Part shown: one piece after another, positions 42,635 through 51,718 of the stretch
How positions within the stretch are numbered: position 1 is the stretch's first letter
Layout: each line of letters starts with the position of its first letter
Origin: Prado023 sp963714995
Lineage (GTDB): Bacteria > Actinomycetota > Actinomycetes > S36-B12 > CAIYMF01
Reading direction: 5' to 3'
Length of the DNA: 64,000 nt
Assembly: GCA_963714995.1 (NCBI GenBank)
Contig: CAVQQP010000007.1
Coordinates: 62,001-126,000, forward strand
The notes under the pieces: model-generated
The model's input: only the letters and a program-made list of their open reading frames with translations
Databases searched by the model: none
What the model was told of the DNA's origin: nothing
Translations under genes and position numbers: made by a program

Positions 42635-45367
42635 ATGAGCCCCCTGGCCGCGCTGAAGGCTGCGCCCGCACTGCGTGACGACATCCGCCGCCTCGGTGAT
42701 CTCCTCGGCCAGGCGCTGATCCGCCAGGAGGGGATGGCGACCTACGAGACCGTCGAGCAGATCAGGTCGCTGGCGCGCGACTCCCCGGACCGGGCCGCGG
42801 AGCTGATCGACGAGCTGCCCCTGGATGCGGCGACCACCCTGGCCCGAGCGTTCTCGCTGTACTTCCACCTGGCCAACATCGCCGAGCAGGTGCATCGCTC
42901 CCGGGCCCAGACCGCCGCGCGGGCCAGCACGGGCGGCCCGCTGGCCGAGGCTGGGGTGGCGATCCGGGCCGCGCTGGAGGCCGGCGAGGTGAGCGCCGAG
43001 GAGGTGGCCGAGGGCTTCGCGCGGATCAGCGCCCGACCGGTGTTCACCGCGCACCCCACGGAGGCCTCCCGGCGCTCGGTCCTGGTCAAGCTGCGCCGCA
43101 TCGCCGAGCTGCTCGAGGAGCCCCGCAGCGAGCGCACCGACCGGGCGATCGCCGAGGCCATCGACCTCCTCTGGCAGACCGACGAGCTGCGCCTGGGCAA
43201 GCCGGAGGTCACCGACGAGGCCCGCAACGCCCTGTTCTACCTCGATGACCTCGCAGCCGGGTCAGCCGGCGAGGTCGTCGGCGAGTTCGCCGCCGCCGCC
43301 GGGGCCACGGGGCTCGAGATCCCGCCCGGGCGCCCGGTGCTCACCTTCGGCTCCTGGATCGGCGGCGATCGTGACGGGAACCCGTTCGTGACCCCGGCCG
43401 TGACGGCCCGCGTCCTGGCCATCCAGCACGATCACGCGGTCCGCGACCTGCTGCCCCACATCGAGGACCTCAGCGCCCAGCTCTCGGTCTCGGAGCGGAT
43501 CGCCCCGGTCTCCGAGGAGTTCGCCGACTCGCTGGCCACCGACCTGGCGGCCCTGCCGGACCTCGACCCGCGGTTCCGCCGCCTCAACGCCGAGGAGCCC
43601 TACCGGCTCAAGCTCACCTGCATCCACGCCAAGCTGCGCAACACCCGCGCCAGGCAGGCCGAGGGCCGGCCGCACGAGCCCGGCCGGGACTACCGCACCA
43701 CCGCCGAGCTGCTCGCCGACCTGGAGCTGATCCGGTCCTCCCTGGCCGCCAACCGGGGTGGACTGATCGCCGCTGGGTCGGTGGCCCGGACCATGCGGGT
43801 CGTGGCCGTGTTCGGGCTGTCCCTGGCGACGCTGGACATCCGGGAGCACTCGAATGCCCATCACCACGCCGTCGGCCAGCTGCTCGACCGGCTGGGTGAG
43901 CTCGACACCCCGTACGCGAGCCTCAGCGCCGGGGCGAGGTTCACCGTCCTGGCAGCCGAGCTCTCCAGCAAGCGCCCGCTGGCGCCCGCCCCGCCCCCGC
44001 TGGACGCCGCGGGCATGACCACCTACTCCACCTTCGTGGAGATCGGGCGCGCCCTGGACCGCTACGGCCCGGAGACCTGCCAGTCCTACATCATCTCGAT
44101 GACCAAGTCGGCCGCCGACGTGCTGGCTGCTGTGGTGCTGGCGCGCGAGGCGGGCCTGGTGGACCTCCCCGCCGCGGTGGCCCGGATCGGATTCGTCCCG
44201 CTGCTGGAGACCGTGGCCGAGCTCATGTCCGCAGGAGAGCTCGTCGGGCAGCTCCTCGAGGACCCCGGCTTCCGCGAGCTGGTCCGGCTGCGCGGGGACA
44301 CCCTCGAGGTGATGCTCGGCTACTCGGACTCCAACAAGGACGCCGGGGTCACGACCTCCCAGTGGCAGATCCACCTCGCCCAGCGGCGGCTGCGCGACGT
44401 GTGCGTCCGGCACGGGGTGGTCCTGCGGCTGTTCCATGGGCGGGGCGGGACCGTGGGCCGGGGCGGCGGACCCACCTACGAGGCCATCCTGTCCCAGCCC
44501 TGGGGCGTGCTCGACGGCCAGATCAAGGTCACCGAGCAGGGCGAGGTCATCTCCGACAAGTACCTCCTGCCACAGCTGGCCCGGGAGAACCTGGGCCAGA
44601 CCCTGGCCGCCACCCTCCGGGCCACCGTGCTGCACCGCACCTCCCGGATCGACCCGACGACGCTGGCCGTCTGGGACGACGTCATGGACCTCATGTCGCG
44701 AGCGGCGTTCGAGTCCTACCGCGACCTGGTCGACGATCCGGACCTCCCGGCGTACTTCTCGCACGCCACGCCGGTGGAGCAGCTCGGTGACCTGCACCTG
44801 GGATCGCGCCCCGCGCGGCGGCCCACCACCGCCGGCGGGCTCGACGGCCTGCGGGCGATCCCCTGGGTGTTCGGCTGGACCCAGGCCCGCCAGATCGTCC
44901 CGGGGTGGTACGGGGTCGGGTCGGGGCTGGCTGCGGCTCGCGCCGCCGGGCACGCCGACACGGTCGCGCAGATGGCGGCGGGCTGGCCGTTCTTCGCCAA
45001 CTTCCTGTCCAACGTCGCGATGACCGCCGCGAAGGCCGACCTCGCGGTGGCCGACCGCTACGTCCAGAGGCTGGTCCCGGAGCACCTCCAGCACGTGTCC
45101 GCCGGGATCCGGGCCGAGCACGCCCTCACCGTCGTGGAGCTGCAGCGGGCCATGGGCACCGACTCCCTCCTGGGCAACCAGCCGGGGCTGGCCCAGACCC
45201 TCATGGTCCGCGACGCCTACCTGCGCCCCCTGCACCTGCTGCAGGTCTCGCTGCTGGCGCGCGTGCGCTGGCACGAGGGTGAGGGGACCGACGTCGAGCC
45301 GCAATTGCGCCGGGCACTGCTCCTGACCGTCAACGGCATCGCCACGGGGCTGCGCAACACCGGCTGA
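42635..45367 (+). CDS. ppc: Phosphoenolpyruvate carboxylase
   Basis: A 910-residue anaplerotic enzyme making oxaloacetate from PEP and bicarbonate. VFTAHPTEASRRSVL has the catalytic His, GSWIGGDRDGNPFVTPAVT the GGDRDGNP signature, GYSDSNKDAGV the phosphate site, LRLFHGRGGTVGRGGGPT the second catalytic loop, and the C-terminal LRNTG the expected PEPC terminus (allosteric Asp/Asn site). ATG 42635 is the family start; the open frame upstream is an extension. It is convergent with the GNAT gene with no gap. Confidence 0.97.
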   Translation: MSPLAALKAAPALRDDIRRLGDLLGQALIRQEGMATYETVEQIRSLARDSPDRAAELIDELPLDAATTLARAFSLYFHLANIAEQVHRSRAQTAARASTGGPLAEAGVAIRAALEAGEVSAEEVAEGFARISARPVFTAHPTEASRRSVLVKLRRIAELLEEPRSERTDRAIAEAIDLLWQTDELRLGKPEVTDEARNALFYLDDLAAGSAGEVVGEFAAAAGATGLEIPPGRPVLTFGSWIGGDRDGNPFVTPAVTARVLAIQHDHAVRDLLPHIEDLSAQLSVSERIAPVSEEFADSLATDLAALPDLDPRFRRLNAEEPYRLKLTCIHAKLRNTRARQAEGRPHEPGRDYRTTAELLADLELIRSSLAANRGGLIAAGSVARTMRVVAVFGLSLATLDIREHSNAHHHAVGQLLDRLGELDTPYASLSAGARFTVLAAELSSKRPLAPAPPPLDAAGMTTYSTFVEIGRALDRYGPETCQSYIISMTKSAADVLAAVVLAREAGLVDLPAAVARIGFVPLLETVAELMSAGELVGQLLEDPGFRELVRLRGDTLEVMLGYSDSNKDAGVTTSQWQIHLAQRRLRDVCVRHGVVLRLFHGRGGTVGRGGGPTYEAILSQPWGVLDGQIKVTEQGEVISDKYLLPQLARENLGQTLAATLRATVLHRTSRIDPTTLAVWDDVMDLMSRAAFESYRDLVDDPDLPAYFSHATPVEQLGDLHLGSRPARRPTTAGGLDGLRAIPWVFGWTQARQIVPGWYGVGSGLAAARAAGHADTVAQMAAGWPFFANFLSNVAMTAAKADLAVADRYVQRLVPEHLQHVSAGIRAEHALTVVELQRAMGTDSLLGNQPGLAQTLMVRDAYLRPLHLLQVSLLARVRWHEGEGTDVEPQLRRALLLTVNGIATGLRNTG

Positions 45368-45865
45368 TCAGAGGATGTGCAGCATCCGGTGGTTGCCCAA
45401 CGTGTTGGGCTTGACCCGCTCGAGGTCCAGCAGCTCGGCGACGCCCTCGTCGTAGGACTGCAGCAGCTGGGCGTACACGTCGGGGGCCACCGGGGCGCCC
45501 TCGATCTCGACGAAGCCGGCCGCGGTGAAGAACCCGGTCTCGAACGTCAGGCAGAAGACCCGCGACACGCCCAGCGCCCGGGCTCGCTCCAACAGGGCCT
45601 CGACGAGGGCCCGCCCGATCCCGGAGCCCGTGACGGCCGGGTCCACAGCGAGCGTGCGGAGCTCCCCGAGGTCCTCCCAGATCACGTGCATCGCACCGCA
45701 GCCGACGACCATCCCGTCCTGTTCGGCCACGAGGAAGTCGGGGACGTCCTCGAACAGCGTGACAGTCGCCTTCGACAGCAGGATCCGGCGCTGGGAGTAC
45801 AGGTCGACCAGCTCGCGGATGCGCCGCACGTCCGAGGTGCGCGCCGGGCGGATGAGGACGTCCAT
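45368..45865 (-). CDS. GNAT acetyltransferase, ArgA-like (Rv2747 type)
   Basis: A 165-residue single-domain GNAT. VLIRPARTSDVRRIRELVDLYSQRRILLSKA is the ArgA-type substrate region, LRTLAVDPAVTGSGIGRALVEALLERARALG the acetyl-CoA pyrophosphate loop (V/I-x-x-x-x-x-G-x-G), and VFCLTFETGFFTAAGFVEIE the C-terminal strand. Short stand-alone enzymes of this type act as L-glutamate or L-glutamine N-acetyltransferase at the head of arginine synthesis in mycobacteria. ATG 45865 starts the domain. No arg genes nearby. Confidence 0.85.
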   Translation of the reverse strand: MDVLIRPARTSDVRRIRELVDLYSQRRILLSKATVTLFEDVPDFLVAEQDGMVVGCGAMHVIWEDLGELRTLAVDPAVTGSGIGRALVEALLERARALGVSRVFCLTFETGFFTAAGFVEIEGAPVAPDVYAQLLQSYDEGVAELLDLERVKPNTLGNHRMLHIL

Positions 45866-45928
45866 GGGGGCAACCCTAGAGGCGCGCAACACGGGTGCCG
45901 CATTCGCGACCGCCTGCGGGGGCGGACC

Positions 45929-45934
45929 TAGACT
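45929..45934 (+). promoter_or_regulatory. -10 box of near-leaderless HAD gene
   Basis: TAGACT, eight bases before ATG 45943. Confidence 0.45.
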
Positions 45935-45942
45935 CGGACCCC

Positions 45943-46669
45943 ATGGACGCCCACCCCTCGCCGCCGGGCGGGCACCCGATCCGCGGGGTCATCTTCGACC
46001 TGCACGCGACCCTCGTCCACGCCGGTGAGCCAGCCGACTGGATGGCCGCCGCACTCGCGCTCCTCGACCAGGACCCAACCCTGGGCGGGAGTCACGAGCC
46101 CATCGACCCGGCTGCGGATCCCCTGCCGGATGTGGCCGAGCTCGCCCCGTGGGCCGACCGGATCTGGGAGCACGCGCGGGCCATCGACCCGAACAGCGAG
46201 CGCGACCTGTCCCCCGCGCTGCACCGGCAGGTCTATGACCGGATGCTCGAACGCATCGGGATCATCCCTCCGGCCCTCGGCGACGCGCTCTACCGGACGA
46301 TGCTCGACCAGTGGAGCGCCTATGTGGAGGCCCCCACCGTGCTCCGTGCCCTGCGCGAGCGGGGGGTCGAGCACCGCGATCCTGTCCAACATCGGGATCG
46401 ACCCGCGGGGTGTCCTCGCGCGCACCGGTCTGGCGGGCCTGTACGACGCTGAGGTGTTCTCCTTCGAGGTCGGGGTCGTGAAGCCCGATCCGGCCATCTT
46501 CGCGCTCGCCGCTGAGCGGCTCGGACTCCCCGCTCACGAGCTGCTGATGGTGGGCGACACCGTCGACGACGACGGGGCGGCGGCACACCTCGGAATGCGC
46601 ACCCTGATCCTTCCCCGGACCCCGGGGAGCACGCACGGCCTGGAGCAGGTGCTCCGATTGGTGGGGTGA
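45943..46669 (+). CDS. HAD-superfamily hydrolase, one frameshift
   Basis: Starts at ATG 45943. IRGVIFDLHATLVHAG carries the nucleophile motif as DLHAT: the second Asp of DxDxT is His, which would weaken phosphatase acid/base chemistry. A helical cap follows. The frame must advance one base in the six-G run at 46361-46366, then STAILSNIGID (motif II), FSFEVGVVKPDPAIFALAAERLGL (Lys motif) and ELLMVGDTVDDDGAAAHLGMRTL (motif IV) complete the fold; the corrected length is 241 residues. It ends one base before the ATG of the potassium channel gene. Substrate unknown. Confidence 0.78.
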
Positions 46670-46670
46670 G

Positions 46671-47471
46671 ATGACCGACGAGCAGACCGCGACGGCGCAC
46701 GAGGCGACGGTGCGCCGCTACGACCGCTGGGTGGCCCGCACCGGTCCATGGCTGGATCGCCTTGCGCTGCTCTTCCTGGTCACGTTCACCCTCCAGTGGC
46801 TCTACCTGAACCCCCCCTCGTGGCTGCGCAACGGCCTGACCGTCGTCCAGCTCCTCGTCTGGGCCGCATTCGCGGTCGACTACGTGGTCCGCCTGGCCCT
46901 CGTGGACGCCAAGTGGGACTTCGTCCGCACTCACAAGGCCGACCTGCTCATGGTGGTCGTCCCGATGCTGCGGATGCTGAGGGTGCTGCTCCTGCTGCGC
47001 AAGTCGCTGCGCAGCGTCTCGACCGAGCGGATCGCGAGCTCCCTGTTCTCCCTGGTCGCGGTGGTGGTGGTCACCGCGGCAGTGATCGAGTGGAACATCG
47101 AGCGCCAGCAGCCTGACGGCAACATCAGGACCCTCGGCGAGGCCCTGTGGTGGGCCGTCGTGACCACCACGACCGTCGGGTACGGCGACTTCTACCCGAC
47201 GAGCCCCCAGGGCCGACTCGTCGGCGGAGCGCTCATGATCGTGGGCATCGGCCTCATCGGCACGGTCTCGGCGACGATCGCGAGCTGGTTCGTCGCGCGT
47301 CGGCCCTCGAACGCCGAGGCGGAGGAGACCGAGTCCGACGCCCCGCACGACGCCGACGGCATCGGTGGCCCCGAGCCGGTCCAGCTCATCCTCGACCGGC
47401 TCGACGCGCTGGCCGAGGAGCAGGCCGCCCTGCGCGCCCTGCTCGAGTCCCGACCGACCCCGCCGCGCTGA
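46671..47471 (+). CDS. Voltage-gated-like potassium channel
   Basis: 266 residues with a KvAP/Kv-like layout: S1 (LALLFLVTFTLQWLYL), S2-S3 (VVQLLVWAAFAVDYVVRLAL), an Arg-rich S4-like helix (VVVPMLRMLRVLLLLRKSLR), S5, pore helix with filter TTTTVGYGDFYPTS, and S6 (ALMIVGIGLIGTVSATIASW). The C-terminal tail is cytosolic, acidic, and ends in a short coiled coil (LILDRLDALAEEQAALRALL), probably the tetramerisation element. It begins one base after the HAD stop, so the two are an operon. K+-selective by the TVGYGD filter; voltage dependence is inferred from S4. Confidence 0.92.
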   Translation: MTDEQTATAHEATVRRYDRWVARTGPWLDRLALLFLVTFTLQWLYLNPPSWLRNGLTVVQLLVWAAFAVDYVVRLALVDAKWDFVRTHKADLLMVVVPMLRMLRVLLLLRKSLRSVSTERIASSLFSLVAVVVVTAAVIEWNIERQQPDGNIRTLGEALWWAVVTTTTVGYGDFYPTSPQGRLVGGALMIVGIGLIGTVSATIASWFVARRPSNAEAEETESDAPHDADGIGGPEPVQLILDRLDALAEEQAALRALLESRPTPPR

Positions 47472-47636
47472 GCGCAGCCCTCCCGGCACGAGTCCCTGCA
47501 CGGCACCCGCACCGGCACCAGCCCCAGCGCTGCGGGCTTACACGATCCGTACGCGCTCGGCACGCTCCCTCAACCCGGACGCGACAGTGTCGAGTCAGGG
47601 CCGGCGATCCGTCGGCACGCAACGAGGAGGAACGCG

Positions 47637-48326
47637 ATGAAGCGCACCATCACCGCAGCACTGACCGGGGTCGCACTGGCCGCACTGATCGGCGCGGGAG
47701 TGGCGGCCGCAGCCGACGGCGACGGGCCGGCGGGGCGCCTCGCCGACGCGCTCTCGGGACTGGTGACCAAGGGGACGATCACCCAGGACCAGGCCGACGC
47801 GGTCAGCGAGGCCCTCACCGAGTCCTGGGAGCAGGAGCGCGCCGAGCGCGAGGCGGACCGGACCGAGCGCCAGGCCGAGATCGACGCCCTGCTGCAGGAG
47901 ACCCTGGGGATGGACTCCGAGGCCGTGCGCGCGAAGATCGCCGAGGGCAAGACCCTGCTGGAGATCGCCGGCGACTCCGCCGACGAGCTGGCCGATGGGA
48001 TGGTCGACCTGGTCGACGCCCGGCTGGATGAGGCGGTCAAGGAGGGTCGGATCACCCAGGAGCAGGCGACGGAGACCCTCGCCCGGGCGAAGGAGCGCGC
48101 TGATGCCTGGGTCGACGGCGAGGAGACGGGCAGGATGGGCCGGGGCCTGGGCCTGGGGCTGCTGTTCGGGCCGGAGATGGGCCCAGGACCTGACGGTCCC
48201 GGCCGTGGCGGAATGGGACGCGGGCCCGGCGGCGGCTTCGGGGGTCACGGCCCCATGGGCGACGACACCGACGCCGGCTGGGGGACGTCCACGACGTCCG
48301 CAGCATCCACCTCCTGGCGCGTCTGA
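47637..48326 (+). CDS. Secreted helical-repeat protein with Gly/Pro-rich tail
   Basis: 229 residues with a signal peptide (MKRTITAALTGVALAALIGAGVAAA) after a strong GAGGAGGAAC ribosome site. The mature part holds repeated helical hairpins with the pattern xxG-x-ITQ(D/E)QA-x-x (TKGTITQDQADAVSEALTES, KEGRITQEQATETLARAKER), as in DUF2680-type exported proteins. A central helix is very rich in Glu and Arg. The tail is Gly/Met/Pro-rich (GRGGMGRGPGGGFGGHGPMG). No enzymatic motif; similar proteins occur as envelope-stress or metal-responsive exported proteins, but the role is unknown. Confidence 0.8.
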   Translation: MKRTITAALTGVALAALIGAGVAAAADGDGPAGRLADALSGLVTKGTITQDQADAVSEALTESWEQERAEREADRTERQAEIDALLQETLGMDSEAVRAKIAEGKTLLEIAGDSADELADGMVDLVDARLDEAVKEGRITQEQATETLARAKERADAWVDGEETGRMGRGLGLGLLFGPEMGPGPDGPGRGGMGRGPGGGFGGHGPMGDDTDAGWGTSTTSAASTSWRV

Positions 48327-48330
48327 CCGC

Positions 48331-48345
48331 ACCCGCCACGCGGGT
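48331..48345. terminator. Hairpin between convergent genes
   Basis: ACCCGC-cac-GCGGGT, a 6-bp stem with a 3-nt loop, in the 48-bp gap between the secreted protein gene and coaX. Confidence 0.45.
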
Positions 48346-48374
48346 CGAGGGAGCCTGAGCGGACCTTCACCGCC

Positions 48375-49139
48375 TCACATGGGGACGTTCTTGGAGTAGA
48401 TGAGATCAAGGCCGATGAGGGTCAGGTCGGGCTCGTGGTCGGTGATGGTGCGCGACTCGGCCACCACGATCGGCGCGAGCCCGCCGGTCGCGATGACCGC
48501 CGTGACCCGGCCGCCGAGCTCGGCGACGATCCGGTCGACCAGGCCGTCGACCTGGCCGGCGAAGCCGTAGAGCGCGCCGGACTGCAGCGCCTCCACGGTG
48601 TTCTTCCCGATGACCGAGCGGGGCCGGACGAGCTCGACCTTGCGAAGCTGGGCGGCCCTCGAGGCCAGGGCATCCAGCGAGATCTCGATCCCCGGGGCCA
48701 GCGCACCGCCGAGGAACTCCCCCTTGGCGCTGACCACATCGAGGTTCGTCGAGGTGCCGAAGTCCACCACGATGGCCGGACCGCCGAACAGGTGGTGGGC
48801 GGCCAGCGTGTTCACGATCCGGTCGGCGCCGACCTCCTTGGGGTTGTCGGTGAGCAGCGGGACCCCGGTCTTCGTCCCCGGCTCGACGATCACCGTGGGC
48901 ACGTGGTCCCAGTAGCGGGCGAACATCGAGCGCATCTCCCGCAGGACCGAGGGCACCGTCGAGCACAGGGCGATCCCCGTGACGTCGGGGACCTCGGTGA
49001 GCAGGCCCCGGAAGGTCAGCGCCATCTCGTCGGCGGTGCCCCGGGCATGGGTCGTGATCCGCCAGGAGTGCACCAGCTCGTGGTCCTCGAACAGCCCCAG
49101 GACGGTGTTGGTGTTGCCGACGTCGACGGTCAGGAGCAC
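48375..49139 (-). CDS. coaX: Type III pantothenate kinase
   Basis: 254 residues; the first step of coenzyme A synthesis, insensitive to CoA feedback. MLLTVDVGNTNTVLGLFEDHEL is the ASKHA phosphate loop, NPKEVGADRIVNTLAAHHLFGGPAIVVDFGTSTNLDVV contains the GADR(I/V) and DFGTxT motifs, and FLGGALAPGIEISLDALASRAAQL the G-x-I-x-PG substrate block. GTG 49139 follows the nadC stop by three bases, so it is the last gene of panC-nadB-nadC-coaX, uniting pantothenate and NAD supply. Confidence 0.96.
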   Translation of the reverse strand: MLLTVDVGNTNTVLGLFEDHELVHSWRITTHARGTADEMALTFRGLLTEVPDVTGIALCSTVPSVLREMRSMFARYWDHVPTVIVEPGTKTGVPLLTDNPKEVGADRIVNTLAAHHLFGGPAIVVDFGTSTNLDVVSAKGEFLGGALAPGIEISLDALASRAAQLRKVELVRPRSVIGKNTVEALQSGALYGFAGQVDGLVDRIVAELGGRVTAVIATGGLAPIVVAESRTITDHEPDLTLIGLDLIYSKNVPM

Positions 49140-49142
49140 AGG

Positions 49143-50021
49143 TCAGCCCTCCACGGGGCGCAGGTCCGCCCCCAGGTCAAGGACGGGAGCGGAGTGGGTC
49201 AGGGCCCCCACCGCGAGGTAGTCCACACCGGTCGCCGCGTAGGCCTGGGCCACGTGCAGGCTCAGGCCCCCCGAGGACTCCAGCTGGCAGCGCCCCGCCA
49301 CGAACGCGACCGCCTCGGCGGTCTGGGCGGGTGAGAAGTTGTCGAGCAGCACCAGGTCGGCCCCGGCGTCGACCACCTCGGCGAGCTGCTCGAGGGAGTC
49401 CACCTCCACCTCGACCGGTATCCCCGGGAAGCGGCTCCGGACGGCCGCGAACGCCTGCGCCACCCCCCCGGCGGCGACCACGTGGTTGTCCTTCACGAGG
49501 GCGGCGTCCCACAGGCCCATCCGATGGTTGACCCCACCCCCGCAGCGGACCGCGTACTTCTCCAGCGCGCGCAGGCCGGGGGTGGTCTTGCGGGTGTCAC
49601 GGACCCGGGCCCGCGTCCCGGACAGCGCATCGGCCCACGCCGCGGTGGCGGTGGCCACCCCGGACAGGTGGCACAGCAGGTTCAGCGCCGTGCGCTCGCA
49701 GACCAGCAGGGAGCGGGTCCGGCCGGTGACCGTGAGCACGACGTCCCCGCGCTGCACTCGCTCGCCGTCGGCGCGGACGGCCGTGACCTCGCTGCGGCCC
49801 TCGGACTCGATCTCGAACACCCGCGCCGCCACCGGGATCCCGGCGACCACCCCCGCCGCACGCGCGGTCAGGTCCATGGTGGCGACCTGGTCCTCCGGCA
49901 CGGTCGCCACGGAGGTGACGTCGACCCCGCCGCCGAGGTCCTCCGCCAGGGTCGCGCGGATCAGCGCGTCGATCGCGTCGGGGTCGAGCCCGGCATTGAC
50001 GAGAGACTCATGGGATCCCAT
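49143..50021 (-). CDS. nadC: Quinolinate phosphoribosyltransferase
   Basis: A 292-residue enzyme converting quinolinate and PRPP to nicotinate mononucleotide. VCERTALNLLCHLSGVATAT, RVRDTRKTTPGLRALEKYAVRCGGGVNHRMGLWDAALVKDNHV and VEVEVDSLEQLAEVVDAGADLVLLDNFS are the conserved Arg/Lys/His, KxNH and barrel motifs. ATG 50021 follows GAGGAGG, 11 bases after the nadB stop. Usually nadA precedes nadB; none is in this window. Confidence 0.96.
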   Translation of the reverse strand: MGSHESLVNAGLDPDAIDALIRATLAEDLGGGVDVTSVATVPEDQVATMDLTARAAGVVAGIPVAARVFEIESEGRSEVTAVRADGERVQRGDVVLTVTGRTRSLLVCERTALNLLCHLSGVATATAAWADALSGTRARVRDTRKTTPGLRALEKYAVRCGGGVNHRMGLWDAALVKDNHVVAAGGVAQAFAAVRSRFPGIPVEVEVDSLEQLAEVVDAGADLVLLDNFSPAQTAEAVAFVAGRCQLESSGGLSLHVAQAYAATGVDYLAVGALTHSAPVLDLGADLRPVEG

Positions 50022-50032
50022 CGGTGGCCTCC

Positions 50033-51718
50033 TCAGGTCCCGGGGGTGCGGTAGTCGTGGGGCGGCACCGGTTCGCGGCGGGTGTGCACCACGCCGTCGG
50101 GATCGGCAGTCGCGACGAGGCGGACGCGCCAGTTCCGGTCGTCGACCTCGGGGAAGTCCTCGCGCCAGTGCGACCCGCGGGTCTCCTCGCGGGCCAGCGC
50201 ATGCGCGGTCAGCACCGAGGAGATCGCATGCAGGTTGGTGGTCTCCCATGCGTGCTCGGTGCGCCCCTGGGAGAGGTCCCCGACGACCATGTCGGCCAGC
50301 CCTCGCGCGGTGCCGGCCAGCGACTCAGCGGTGCGGATGACACCCACGCCCTCGGTCATCAGGACCTGCAGTGGGCGGCGGTTCCCGTCGGAGACCAGCC
50401 CGCGATGCTCCGAGCGGACCACGGGGTCCCGCCGACGGGGCAGGCCGTCGGCCAGGACCGAGACGATCCGCTCCGGGAACACCAGGCCCTCCAGCAGTGA
50501 GTTGGACGCCAGCCGGTTCGCCCCGTGGACACCGGTGCAGGCCACCTCGCCCGCGGCGTACAGGCCGGGGATCGTCGCCCGGCCGAGCAGGTCGGTGCGC
50601 ACGCCTCCTGAGGCGTAGTGCTGCGCGGGCGCGACCGGGATCAGGTCGTGGGCGGGGTCGATCCCGTGCAGGCGGCAGGACTCCAGGATGGTCGGGAACC
50701 GGGTCTCCCAGCGATCACCGAGGGCGCGGGCGTCGAGCCACATGTGCGCCCTGCCCTGCTCGCGCATCCGGCGGGTGATCGCCTTGGCCACCACGTCGCG
50801 GGGGGCGAGATCGGCCAGGGGATGGACGCCCTGCATGAACCGGACCCCGTCGTCGTCGACGAGGACCGCCCCCTCGCCGCGCACGGCCTCGCTGACCAGC
50901 GGCTGCTGGCCCCTCGAGTCGGCGCCGAGGTACATGACGGTCGGATGGAACTGGACGAACTCGAGGTCGGCGACCTCGGCACCGGCGCGCAGGGCCAACG
51001 CCATGCCGTCACCCGTTGCGACGGCCGGGTTGGTCGTCTGGGAGAAGACCTGGCCCAGCCCTCCGGTGGCGATGACGACGGCCGGTGCCAGGACGGCCCC
51101 CACCCCGTCGTGCTGGCCCTCGCCGATGACGTGCAGGGTGATCCCCTGGACGCCGCCCTGGGCATCGGTGAGCAGGTCGAGGGCCAGCGCGTGCTCGACG
51201 AGCTCGATCCCCGGGTCGTCGGCGATGGCGGCCACCAGCGCCCGGAAGATCTCGGCACCCGTGGCATCCCCCCCGGCGTGGGCGATCCGGTCGCGCAGGT
51301 GCCCTCCCTCGCGGGTCAGGGCGATCCCGCCACTGGTGTCGTGGTCGAAGCGGGCGCCGGCGGCGATCAGGTTGCGCACCGCGGCGGGACCGAGCGTGCA
51401 CAGCTCGTGGACGGCCGCCGGGTCGCACAGCCCGGCACCGGCGACGAGCGTGTCGCGCTCATGGTCGGCCGGGGAGTCGCTGTCGTCGAGCGCCGCGGCG
51501 ATCCCGCCCTGGGCCCAGCGGGTCGCGCCCTCCTCCACCCAGGACTTGGTGACGACCAGGACGCGGTGGCCCAGGCGACGGATGTTCAGCGCCAGCGACA
51601 GCCCGGCGACCCCCGAGCCGATCACGATGACGTCGGCCGACGTGAACCACCCCGGGTCCGGAGCGGCCACGGAGGTGGGGATGACCAGTCGGTCCGCGCC
51701 CAGCCCCGCGATGCTCAT
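50033..51718 (-). CDS. nadB: L-aspartate oxidase
   Basis: A 561-residue FAD enzyme oxidising aspartate to iminoaspartate. DVIVIGSGVAGLSLALNIRRLGHRVLVVTK is the FAD Rossmann motif, SWVEEGATRWAQGGIAAAL the flavin-loop, EFVQFHPTVMY the HPT active-site strand, SEAVRGEGAVLVDDDGVRFM the REGA-like motif, and IPGLYAAGEVACTGVHGANRLASNSLLEGLVF the second FAD region. ATG 51718 overlaps the panC stop (ATGA). A C-terminal helical domain is complete. Confidence 0.96.
   Translation of the reverse strand: MSIAGLGADRLVIPTSVAAPDPGWFTSADVIVIGSGVAGLSLALNIRRLGHRVLVVTKSWVEEGATRWAQGGIAAALDDSDSPADHERDTLVAGAGLCDPAAVHELCTLGPAAVRNLIAAGARFDHDTSGGIALTREGGHLRDRIAHAGGDATGAEIFRALVAAIADDPGIELVEHALALDLLTDAQGGVQGITLHVIGEGQHDGVGAVLAPAVVIATGGLGQVFSQTTNPAVATGDGMALALRAGAEVADLEFVQFHPTVMYLGADSRGQQPLVSEAVRGEGAVLVDDDGVRFMQGVHPLADLAPRDVVAKAITRRMREQGRAHMWLDARALGDRWETRFPTILESCRLHGIDPAHDLIPVAPAQHYASGGVRTDLLGRATIPGLYAAGEVACTGVHGANRLASNSLLEGLVFPERIVSVLADGLPRRRDPVVRSEHRGLVSDGNRRPLQVLMTEGVGVIRTAESLAGTARGLADMVVGDLSQGRTEHAWETTNLHAISSVLTAHALAREETRGSHWREDFPEVDDRNWRVRLVATADPDGVVHTRREPVPPHDYRTPGT

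Noticed and set aside
43262..45304. 680-codon open frame antisense to ppc
   Set aside because: Shadow of phosphoenolpyruvate carboxylase; no motif or ribosome site.
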